In this document: positions 1-5,747 of the stretch, in pieces
Numbering within the stretch: the stretch's first letter is position 1
Layout: every line of letters starts with the position of its first letter
Assembly (NCBI GenBank): GCA_009908885.1
Contig: JAAAOL010000486.1
Span: 1-9,603, forward strand
Source: Bacteroidota bacterium
GTDB lineage: Bacteria; Bacteroidota; Rhodothermia; Rhodothermales; JAAAOL01
Length of the DNA stretch: 9,603 nt
Direction of reading: 5' to 3'
The notes under the pieces: generated by a model
What the model was told of the DNA's origin: nothing
The model's input: only the letters and a program-made list of their open reading frames with translations
Database searches by the model: none
Program-made: the position numbers and the translations under genes

Positions 1-120
1 GGTCACTACGTGCCGCGCATGCCGTCGACCGAGGAAGAAGCCATCGGCCTGCACGACCTGCTCATGCGCCGCGCCCAGCAGCGTATCAGTGAGGCGGACC
101 GGCCGTGGGACATCCGGTGA
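1..120 (+). CDS. C-terminal end of an unrecognised protein (5' partial)
   Basis: Frame 1 is open from the first base and ends at a TGA at 118-120, leaving 39 residues. The peptide is charged and probably helical (…EEEAIGLHDLLMRRAQQRI…) and ends in PWDIR. The codons are GC-rich and in keeping with the strongly coding genes further along, which supports a real gene tail rather than chance. There is too little sequence to name a family, and I do not recognise it. The gene starts upstream of the window. About 200 bp without a convincing gene follow it before the next start. Confidence 0.5.
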   Translation, partial: GHYVPRMPSTEEEAIGLHDLLMRRAQQRISEADRPWDIR

Positions 121-169
121 CGAAGGTGGAGCCGGACCTGGACACCGGGCGCCTTGGCGCTGGAGCGGC

Positions 170-199
170 GATTCTGTGTATATTGATTCTGTGTATATT
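170..199. repeat. Tandem direct repeat, 2 x 15 bp (GATTCTGTGTATATT)
   Basis: The 15-mer GATTCTGTGTATATT occurs twice with no gap at 170-184 and 185-199, followed by GA, the start of a third copy. It is AT-rich in a GC-rich neighbourhood and lies 125 bp upstream of the acetyltransferase start. It could be a regulator binding site, a slippage product or a remnant of something inserted. Nothing in the sequence decides between these. Confidence 0.85.
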
Positions 200-207
200 G
201 AGAGTAC

Positions 208-226
208 CACAGGATAGGCACAGGAT
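208..226. repeat. Short direct repeat CACAGGAT x 2, 11-bp period
   Basis: CACAGGAT is found at 208-215 and again at 219-226, one helical turn apart, directly after the 15-bp tandem repeat. The same spacer between the end of the upstream gene and the acetyltransferase therefore holds two different repeat pairs. The spacing fits side-by-side protein binding, but a motif this short could arise by chance. Confidence 0.4.
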
Positions 227-293
227 CGCCCGGATCAACCCGTCGGGTACGCGGATGCCTCGAGGGCTATCCAGACGACGTCCTGATACGACC

Positions 294-302
294 TGTTATA
301 CA
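294..302 (+). promoter_or_regulatory. Possible extended -10 promoter of the acetyltransferase gene
   Basis: TGTTATACA (294-302) reads as an extended -10 element, TG-N-TATACA, and sits 22 bp before the ATG at 325. No good -35 is visible at the expected distance and no Bacteroidota-type TAnnTTTG box is present. If it is used, the leader would be only about 15 nt and there is no clear ribosome binding site. Confidence 0.22.
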
Positions 303-324
303 GCTCCCAGCCACACCCGCCCTG

Positions 325-798
325 ATGACAATTCGCCCCTATCTAGACCAAGATGCCGACGACGTTGTTGAGCTCTCCCTGCGAGCGTGGGCGCCCGTCT
401 TCGACTCCATCAAGCAGGTGATGGACCCTGCCGTGTACAAGCTTCTCTACCCCGAAGGTTGGCACAAGAGCCAGAAGGCAGCGGTCGAGACCGTGCTCGC
501 CGAACAACACGTGTGGGTTGCAGAGCGCGATGGCGCCCCCGTCGGTTTCGTGTCGGTTCTGCTCCACCGCGACGACCGCATAGGCGAGATCCACATGATT
601 GCGGTAGATCCAGAGCATCAGCAAAAGGGCCTTGGGAGGGCATTGACAGATCACGCGGTTGAATGGATGCGGGACGTTGGTATGGAGCTTGCGATGGTCG
701 AGACCGGGGGCGACCCCGGCCACGCCGCCGCGCGGCAATTGTACGCAAAGACCGGATTTCAGAAGCTTCCGATTGCCCGGTACTTCAAGAGGCTGTAG
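325..798 (+). CDS. GNAT-family N-acetyltransferase
   Basis: This 157-residue protein is a full-length single-domain GNAT enzyme, expected to move an acetyl group from acetyl-CoA to an amine; the substrate cannot be read from the sequence. It opens with MTIRPYLDQDADDVVELSLRA, the usual first strand and helix of the fold. The core strand (EIHMIAVDPEHQQKGLG, residues 88-104) carries the Q-x-x-G-x-G acetyl-CoA pyrophosphate loop at 99-104. It is followed by the helix ALTDHAVEWM and then by GHAAARQLYAKTGF (132-145), the typical GNAT C-terminal motif. The ATG at 325 fits the family's N-terminus, although no Shine-Dalgarno is seen. Codon use (GTT, ATT, GCA, TTG, AAG) is less GC-biased than in the helicase or permease genes, hinting at a different history. 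It converges with the LOV-fragment gene, with 21 bp between the two stops. Confidence in the family is high; the specific role is unknown. Confidence 0.9.
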   Translation: MTIRPYLDQDADDVVELSLRAWAPVFDSIKQVMDPAVYKLLYPEGWHKSQKAAVETVLAEQHVWVAERDGAPVGFVSVLLHRDDRIGEIHMIAVDPEHQQKGLGRALTDHAVEWMRDVGMELAMVETGGDPGHAAARQLYAKTGFQKLPIARYFKRL

Positions 799-819
799 GC
801 CATTCGATTCTGCAGCTTC

Positions 820-1305
820 TCATCGCGGGCTTTTGTACCTACTCGCTACATTACACAACACTGCTGCCGACGAAGGGCTGTGGTTAAATTCTGGTGGCAG
901 CACCTCCCCTGCTGATTCCGTACCTTTTCGTCGCCCTTCGCGGCAGAGCTTCCCCGTTCTACCCGACCCGTCCTTGAGCCCCGCAATATCCGCACCGTGA
1001 CTGTCCAGGTGGTCCTGGTTCTGGTCGTAAGTGCCGTCGGGCCGCTGCTGCAAGAGGCGGCAATTGCGGCCGATCAGTTCGTCGCGGGTGTATCCCGTCA
1101 GGTCCAGAAAGCCCTGGTTGACGTAGACCAGCGGATTGTCCTGCTGGGTCGGGTCCGTAATGACGATGCAGCTGTTGGCGGCCTCGATGGCTTCCAGCAG
1201 GAGGTGGGCGTCGATCTGGAGGCTGCCGTTCGACGTGCCGGGGTGACCGGTGCGGTCCTGGGAAGACTCGGGATTGGCACCGAGGGTGCTCGGGGTGTCG
1301 CTCAT
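820..1305 (-). CDS. Truncated LOV (PAS) domain protein
   Basis: The predicted protein has 161 residues from the ATG at 1305 (MSDTPSTLG); a TTG at 1320 would add five more. Its middle part is a PAS/LOV domain: LLEAIEAANSCIVITDP, then LVYVNQGFLDLTGYTRDELI, then GRNCRLLQ. The last matches the LOV signature GRNCRFLQ, whose cysteine forms the light-driven adduct with FMN. A LOV domain normally continues for about 60-70 residues with a helix and three strands (…NYRKDG-F-N…, …G….VG…D). Here the sequence turns into an unrelated hydrophilic tail (DQNQDHLDSHGADIAGLKD… to the stop), and the missing half is not found in the other two minus-strand frames. No kinase or other output domain follows. It is probably a decayed or cut-short photoreceptor gene unable to form a full flavin pocket; a functional small protein is less likely. 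It lies 137 bp downstream of the helicase gene on the same strand. Confidence 0.6.
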   Translation of the reverse strand: MSDTPSTLGANPESSQDRTGHPGTSNGSLQIDAHLLLEAIEAANSCIVITDPTQQDNPLVYVNQGFLDLTGYTRDELIGRNCRLLQQRPDGTYDQNQDHLDSHGADIAGLKDGSGRTGKLCREGRRKGTESAGEVLPPEFNHSPSSAAVLCNVASRYKSPR

Positions 1306-1338
1306 GGGCTCGGGGGACAAAACAGCGCTTGGGGGGCA

Positions 1339-1367
1339 GCGCCGCTGAGGAGGCAGGGGGGCGGCGC
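1339..1367. repeat. GC-rich inverted repeat upstream of the LOV-fragment gene
   Basis: GCGCCGC (1339-1345) is the exact reverse complement of GCGGCGC (1361-1367), with a 15-nt loop. It lies in the 137-bp gap between the end of the helicase gene and the LOV-fragment start. No T-run follows on either strand, so it is not a standard intrinsic terminator, though it could still act as a 3'-end hairpin for the helicase message. In DNA this GC-rich, a 7-bp match may be chance. Confidence 0.3.
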
Positions 1368-1442
1368 ATGTGATAGACTACGTTCGCCCCGAGGCGTGGA
1401 TCCGGCGTTCCCGAAGGACGAGGAAGGCGGTCAGGCGGGCGA

Positions 1443-3959
1443 CTATCGGCGCGGCTTGGTCCGGTTCGTGGGGGTGGCGCGCAGCGGGTCGTCCGGCCAG
1501 TAGTGCTTGGGGTAGCGGCCCATGAGGTCTTTCTTCACGTCGAAGTAGGTATGGGCCCAGAAGCTCTCCAGGTCCTGCGTGATCTGAGCGGGGCGGTGGG
1601 CCGGGGAGAGCAGGTGGAGTGTCAATGGCACGCGCCCCCCGGCGATGCGCGGCGTGGTGGTGCAGCCGAACATCTCCTGCAGCCGCACGGCGAGGACGGG
1701 CGCGTCGGGGTCGCTGTAGTCGAGGCGGATGCGGGAGCCGCTGGGCACCTGATAGTGGGTGGGCGCCCACTCGTCCAGTTGCTGCCGCTGCTCCCAGTCG
1801 AGCCGATTCAGCAGGATCTGTTTCAGGTCGAGCCGCTGCAGGTCGTCGGCGCGCTTGCAGCCGTAGAGGTGGGGCAAGAGCCAGTCCTCCAGCGTGGCGA
1901 GCAGCGCCTCGTCCGACACGTCGGGCCAGTCGTCGAAATGATGGTGCAGGAAGGCGAGGCGCTGGCGCAGGGCGCGCGTCTTCTTGGTCCACGGCAGCAG
2001 GCGCAGACCCTCCGCGCGGAGGCCGTCGAGCAAGGCCTCGGCGATGCGGGTCGGGTCGGGATCGTGCAGCGGACCGTCTTTGAGCACGAGGGCACCCAGC
2101 TGCTCCTGCTGGCGGGCCCGCACCATGCGGGCGTCGGCGTCCCAGGCGATGACCTCGACGAGGTCGATGTGGTCGCTGAAGTGGGCGTACAGGTCGTCCC
2201 GGGCGACGGGGGCGGCGAGGAAGATGCGGCTCTCGCGGCGCTTTCCGTCCAGGTTGGCGGCGACGAGAAAGTCGGCGTCGGACAGCAGTTGCGGATGGGT
2301 GAGGGTGGCCGCCCGCCCGCTGCGCAGCGTGAAGCGGGTGTCGCTGCTCGGGTGGCTCTGGGCGATGCGGTCCGGGTAGGCGAAGGCGAGCAGCAGCCCG
2401 GCGGCGTTCAACTCGGGCCGCCGTCGACGGTCTACGTTCAGCTTGCGCGCCCAGTATTTGGCGACGCGCAGCACGCGGTGCACGGCGCCCCGGTCCACGC
2501 GCATGCCCTGACGGTAGACGGCGTCGCGGCTCCGGTCGCGGACGGCATGCAGGATTTCGAGGCGCAGGCGCAGGTCGGCATCGGGCGGGCCGCCGACCCC
2601 TTTCAGCACGTCGCGTTCGCTGAGGAGGGCGGCGAGGTCGCAGGCCAGCACGCCGTGCCCCAGGTCGAGCGCGCACAGCAGCATGTGGGCGAGGCGCGGA
2701 TGGAGGCCCAGCGTCGCCATGCGGCGGCCGTGGTCGGTGATGCGTCCGTCCGCGTCCAGCGCGCCGAGGTGGCTCAGGAGGTTGCGGGCCTGGTCGTAGG
2801 CGGCCTCGGGGGGCGGGTCGAGCCAGGTGAGCGAGGCCGTATTCTGCACGCCCCAGGCGGCCAGCTCCAGCGCCATCGGGGCGAGGTCGGCCTCCAGGAG
2901 TTCGGGCGGGCTGTGGTCGATGAGGCGCTGCTGCGTGGCGCGCGTCCAGAGGCGGTAGCAGGTGCCCGGCCCGAGGCGACCGGCGCGGCCCCGGCGCTGG
3001 TCGGCGGAGGCCTGCGAGACGCGGATCGTGGCGAGGCGCGTCATGCCGCTCTGCGGGTCGAAGCGCGGCACCCGCATCCAGCCGCTGTCGACGACGGCCT
3101 GCACGCCCTCGATGGTCAGACTCGTCTCGGCGATAGGCGTGGCGAGGACCACCTTGCGGCGGCCTGGCGGGCTCGGCTCGATGGCGCGGTCCTGCTCGGC
3201 GAAGGACAGGTTGCCGAAGAGCGGGTGGACGTCCACGGTCTCGGGCAGCGGCGGGTCTTGCAGGCGCTCCTCGGTGCGGCGGATCTCGCCCGCGCCGGGG
3301 AGGAAGACGAGCACGTCGCCCTCGGTCTCGGGCAGCGCGCGGCGGATGGCGCCCGCCGTGACGTCCTCCGTGCGCCCGTCCGGGCGGTGCTCCAGGTAGT
3401 GCGTCTCGATGGGGTACGTGCGCCCCTCGCTCGTGATGACCGGCGCGTCGTCCAGCAACGCCGCGATGGCCTCCCCGTCCAGCGTGGCGGACATGACCAG
3501 GATGCGCAGGTCGTCCCGAAAGACGGCGCGCGCCTCCAGCGTGAGGGCGAGGCCCAGGTCGGCCTGCAAGCTGCGCTCGTGAAACTCGTCGAAGATCACC
3601 AGGCCGATGCCGTCCAGCGTCGGGTCGTCCTGCAGGAAGCGCGTCAGCACGCCCTCGGTGACCACCTCGACGCGGGTGTTGCGGCCTACGCGCGTATCCA
3701 TCCGCATCCGGTAGCCGATGGTCTCGCCCACGTCCTCGCCCAGCAGATGCGCCATGCGGTGGGCGGCGGCGCGGGTCGCCAGGCGGCGCGGCTCCAGCAC
3801 CACGATCCGTTGCCCTTCCAGCCACGCCTCGTCCAGCAGCGCCAGCGGCACGCGGGTCGTCTTGCCCGCTCCCGGTGGCGCCTGCAGCACGGCACTCGGC
3901 GAGGCCCGCAGCGCGGCCTTCACGTCAGGCAGAACAGGTTCGATGGGCAGGTCGGTCAT
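1443..3959 (-). CDS. hrpB: ATP-dependent helicase HrpB (DEAH/RHA superfamily 2)
   Basis: The protein has 838 residues from the ATG at 3959, matching the usual HrpB length of about 810-850. Visible helicase motifs, in order: Walker A APPGAGKTT (27-35); motif Ia LEPRRLA (55-61); motif II DEFH, the HrpB variant of DEAH (124-127); motif III SAT (157-159); motif V ATPIAETSLTI (273-283); motif VI QRRGRAGR (321-328). The C-terminal third is the HrpB-specific domain, with LAVRLQEMFG, GGRVPLTLHLLSPAHRPAQ, and near the end the hallmark FWAHTYFDVKKDLMGRYPKHYWPDDPL in pieces. HrpB proteins are cytoplasmic ATP-dependent RNA helicases of poorly defined role. Motif V has Pro275 where Asn or Ser is more usual. 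An in-frame ATG at 4124 would add 55 Pro/Arg-rich residues; I rejected it because the family begins near LPIEPVLPDVKAAL and the extension looks non-coding. The gene is divergent from the cluster at 4228. The family assignment is very secure. Confidence 0.96.
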   Translation of the reverse strand: MTDLPIEPVLPDVKAALRASPSAVLQAPPGAGKTTRVPLALLDEAWLEGQRIVVLEPRRLATRAAAHRMAHLLGEDVGETIGYRMRMDTRVGRNTRVEVVTEGVLTRFLQDDPTLDGIGLVIFDEFHERSLQADLGLALTLEARAVFRDDLRILVMSATLDGEAIAALLDDAPVITSEGRTYPIETHYLEHRPDGRTEDVTAGAIRRALPETEGDVLVFLPGAGEIRRTEERLQDPPLPETVDVHPLFGNLSFAEQDRAIEPSPPGRRKVVLATPIAETSLTIEGVQAVVDSGWMRVPRFDPQSGMTRLATIRVSQASADQRRGRAGRLGPGTCYRLWTRATQQRLIDHSPPELLEADLAPMALELAAWGVQNTASLTWLDPPPEAAYDQARNLLSHLGALDADGRITDHGRRMATLGLHPRLAHMLLCALDLGHGVLACDLAALLSERDVLKGVGGPPDADLRLRLEILHAVRDRSRDAVYRQGMRVDRGAVHRVLRVAKYWARKLNVDRRRRPELNAAGLLLAFAYPDRIAQSHPSSDTRFTLRSGRAATLTHPQLLSDADFLVAANLDGKRRESRIFLAAPVARDDLYAHFSDHIDLVEVIAWDADARMVRARQQEQLGALVLKDGPLHDPDPTRIAEALLDGLRAEGLRLLPWTKKTRALRQRLAFLHHHFDDWPDVSDEALLATLEDWLLPHLYGCKRADDLQRLDLKQILLNRLDWEQRQQLDEWAPTHYQVPSGSRIRLDYSDPDAPVLAVRLQEMFGCTTTPRIAGGRVPLTLHLLSPAHRPAQITQDLESFWAHTYFDVKKDLMGRYPKHYWPDDPLRATPTNRTKPRR

Positions 3960-3979
3960 GAACGGCGCAGGCAGCCAGT

Positions 3980-3987
3980 CAGAAGTA
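3980..3987 (-). promoter_or_regulatory. Possible Bacteroidota-type -7 box for hrpB
   Basis: On the minus strand 3987-3980 reads TACTTCTG, one mismatch from the Bacteroidota housekeeping -7 consensus TAnnTTTG. It lies about 20 bp ahead of the hrpB start at 3959, a sensible distance. No clean TTG element is seen about 20 bp further upstream, so the assignment is tentative. If correct, the leader is short and lacks a Shine-Dalgarno, as is common in that phylum. Confidence 0.25.
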
Positions 3988-3993
3988 GGGCGT

Positions 3994-4006
3994 GTTCTTG
4001 TAGAAC
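3994..4006. repeat. Small perfect palindrome GTTCT-TGT-AGAAC
   Basis: GTTCT (3994-3998) and AGAAC (4002-4006) are perfect inverted copies around a 3-nt centre. The element sits just upstream of the candidate hrpB -7 box, where a -33 element or an operator would lie. It could be a repressor site. A 5-bp arm is short, so chance is possible. Confidence 0.35.
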
Positions 4007-4227
4007 CGGCAGGAGGGAGGGTTTCGGAGGCAGGAGGAACCGGGCCGGTCCCGCGCCGGAAAAGCACCGGGTAGGGTGGCGCGCGCGTCGCGTGTGGGGG
4101 AGCCTCGGGGGATAGAACCCGCATGTCCCTGTGGGGGAAGCGGGGGATTCCCTGTCAAGCGTTGTCCGAGAAAGTAGGTAATGACTAGACCGAAGCACGG
4201 TGCCTACACGACACGACCTCCTCAGCT

Positions 4228-5064
4228 ATGAAGACCAGCAGTATCATTGGGCTTGCGCTGGCGGGCGCGGCCATGACCACCGGCGGTCTCGTGGGGCGGC
4301 GCCTCCTCGTCGACCGGCGGCTGGCGGCCCGCGAGGCCCGGCTCCACCTGCCGCCCCCACGCGCTACCTTCGATATGGCGATGGTGGCGGACCTGCCCGC
4401 GCCGGCCCGCCGCTACTTCCGCCATGCCATCGCGCCGGGGACGCCGCTGGCCCGCACCGTCGAGATCGTCCAGCGCGGCTCGATGCTGCCGACGCCGGGC
4501 GGGGCGCGCGTCGACCTGGCGGCCCACGAAGTGCTGACGCCGGAGCGCGGCTTCCTCTGGCGGGCGCGCTTGCGGATGGGGCCGATCCCGGTGCGCGTCC
4601 TGGATTTCTATCTGGATGACGACGGGGAAGTACGCGTCGAGCTGTTCGGAGCTGTGCCGATGCAGTCCGCGTCCGGACCCGACGTGGCGCGTTCAGCGCG
4701 CGGACGCACCCTCGGCGAAGCCCTGTGGGTGCCTTCGGCCTTGCTGCCGCGCCCCGGCGTGACGTGGGACGCCGTCGACGACCATCACGCCCGCGTCACC
4801 CTGACGCTCGACGGCGAGGCGATCCCGCTCACGCTGGAGGTCGACGACGACGGGCGCCTGCGCACGTTGACCATGCGGCGCTACGGCAACGTGGGCGTTC
4901 CGGACTGGCAGCCCATCCCGTACGGCTTCGCCGTGGAGCGGGAGACGGCGTTCGGCGGATACACCATTCCGTCGCGCATCTGTGGCGGCTGGTGGTTCGG
5001 CACCGCACGCTATGATCCCGCCGCGGCCAGCACCTTCGAAGTTCTCGACGCCACCTATTCCTGA
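4228..5064 (+). CDS. Membrane-anchored DUF6544-like protein
   Basis: This 278-residue protein begins with MKTSSIIGLALAGAAMTTGGLVGRR in two parts: a hydrophobic stretch (about 5-23) followed by Arg24-Arg25, read as one N-terminal membrane anchor. The rest resembles the DUF6544/DUF6920 type of uncharacterised proteins. Points of similarity are LPAPARRYFRHAI (56-68), an RG…P block (83-90), GFLWRARL…D (108-126), a D-x-x-G-x-V-x-V-x-L-F-G segment (130-141), RTLGEALWVPSALLPRPGVTWD (about 160 onward), a beta-rich DGEAIPLTLEVDDDGRLRTL stretch, and late aromatic GGWWFG. No catalytic motif is evident, so I give no biochemical function. The family match is from memory of its conserved words. It is the first gene of a co-directional cluster, 56 bp before the DUF4405 gene, and divergent from hrpB. 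A weak TTGTCC (4162-4167) with TAGACC (4186-4191) is the best promoter-like pair upstream; I do not rely on it. Confidence 0.8.
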   Translation: MKTSSIIGLALAGAAMTTGGLVGRRLLVDRRLAAREARLHLPPPRATFDMAMVADLPAPARRYFRHAIAPGTPLARTVEIVQRGSMLPTPGGARVDLAAHEVLTPERGFLWRARLRMGPIPVRVLDFYLDDDGEVRVELFGAVPMQSASGPDVARSARGRTLGEALWVPSALLPRPGVTWDAVDDHHARVTLTLDGEAIPLTLEVDDDGRLRTLTMRRYGNVGVPDWQPIPYGFAVERETAFGGYTIPSRICGGWWFGTARYDPAAASTFEVLDATYS

Positions 5065-5120
5065 TTTCGAGTATCATCATCCACAGCCGTGCGGAGGTCC
5101 CCACGGTCCGAAATAGTGCC

Positions 5121-5738
5121 ATGAAACGACCCGCTCAAAACTTCCTGGTCGACAGCCTCTCACTCGTCGCCTTCGTGCTGCTGGTGGCGACGGGGGTGAT
5201 CATGTACTTCGTCCTCCCGCCCGGCAGCCACGGTACCACCTTGTGGGGGCTGGGGCGGCACGACTGGGGCGACGTCCACTTCTGGGTGGCGGTCAGCTTC
5301 CTGGGCCTCCTTGCCGTGCACCTGATCCTCCACTGGAAATGGATTGTGCACATGGTGCGGGGCCGTTCGCAGGACGACGCGCGGGCGCGGCAGCGCGTCA
5401 CGCTCGGCATCGTGGGTGTCGTGGCGCTGCTGATGCTCATCGCCGCGCCGCTGCTCAGCTCCACCGTCGAACGTCCGGGCAGCGCGGACCGGGAAGGACG
5501 CGGCTCCGGGCGGGCCGCCGTCGAGCAGCCTGCCACCCTCGACGCGCTGACGCTCGATGAGGTCGCCCTCGTGCTCGGCGTCTCGGCGCATGACCTGACG
5601 CACGAGCTGGGGCTTCCCGACCGGGCCGCCGACGAGACGCTGCATCAGCTCGCCGACCAGCACGGCCTGACGCTGGCCGAGATCCGCCGGGCGGCGCGTG
5701 TGATGACCACCGTAGATGCTTCCCCCTTGATGAATTGA
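5121..5738 (+). CDS. DUF4405 membrane protein, putative b-type cytochrome, with C-terminal helical domain
   Basis: The 205-residue protein has three predicted membrane helices (about 10-32, 52-72, 94-113). Between and within the first two lie the DUF4405 hallmarks GLGRHDWGDVHFW (43-55) and HLILHWKWIVH (67-77). Histidines 47, 53, 67, 71 and 77 are candidate haem ligands. DUF4405 (PF14358) has been linked to flavinylation-associated cytochromes that pass electrons across the inner membrane, so haem binding is likely but unproven here. Residues 140-195 form a soluble module (LTLDEVALVLGVSAHDLTHELGLPDR…LHQLADQHGLTLAEIRRAAR): two similar helix-rich units of a kind seen attached to other membrane electron-transfer proteins. 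An acidic/glycine linker (117-137) joins the two. A GGAGGT at 5093-5098 is 22 nt from the ATG, too far to act as its ribosome site. The stop is 9 bp before the next start, implying co-transcription. Confidence 0.85.
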   Translation: MKRPAQNFLVDSLSLVAFVLLVATGVIMYFVLPPGSHGTTLWGLGRHDWGDVHFWVAVSFLGLLAVHLILHWKWIVHMVRGRSQDDARARQRVTLGIVGVVALLMLIAAPLLSSTVERPGSADREGRGSGRAAVEQPATLDALTLDEVALVLGVSAHDLTHELGLPDRAADETLHQLADQHGLTLAEIRRAARVMTTVDASPLMN

Positions 5739-5741
5739 GGT
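5737..5741 (+). promoter_or_regulatory. Shine-Dalgarno GAGGT of the tandem-domain exported protein
   Basis: GAGGT at 5737-5741 lies 6 nt before the ATG at 5748 and overlaps the TGA stop (5736-5738) of the DUF4405 gene. It is the clearest ribosome binding site in the window. Because the upstream stop and this site share bases, the two genes are probably translationally coupled. Confidence 0.6.
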
Positions 5742-5747
5742 AATCCC

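Noticed and set aside
1339..1367. Intrinsic terminator for hrpB
   Set aside because: The hairpin has a 15-nt loop and no T-run on either strand; kept only as an inverted repeat.
997..1503. 168-codon plus-strand frame across the LOV fragment and hrpB end
   Set aside because: It is antisense to the recognisable LOV half-domain and the HrpB C-terminus and has no motif of its own.
1378..3825. 815-codon open frame on the minus strand, overlapping hrpB in another frame
   Set aside because: The translation is a low-complexity Arg/Pro/Ala/Gly string with no recognisable motif; it is a frame shadow caused by high GC.
1503..4115. 870-codon open frame on the plus strand, opposite hrpB
   Set aside because: It is antisense to a helicase with every motif intact. 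The translation is rich in Val/Gly/Ala/Arg/Gln without domain features, as expected for the complementary strand of GC-rich coding DNA.
3960..4124. N-terminal extension of HrpB from the ATG at 4124
   Set aside because: The added 55 residues are Pro/Arg-rich and unlike any HrpB N-terminus, while the protein from 3959 begins as the family does.
5093..5098. GGAGGT as ribosome site for the DUF4405 gene
   Set aside because: It lies 22 nt from the ATG and no in-frame alternative start codon lies nearer to it.
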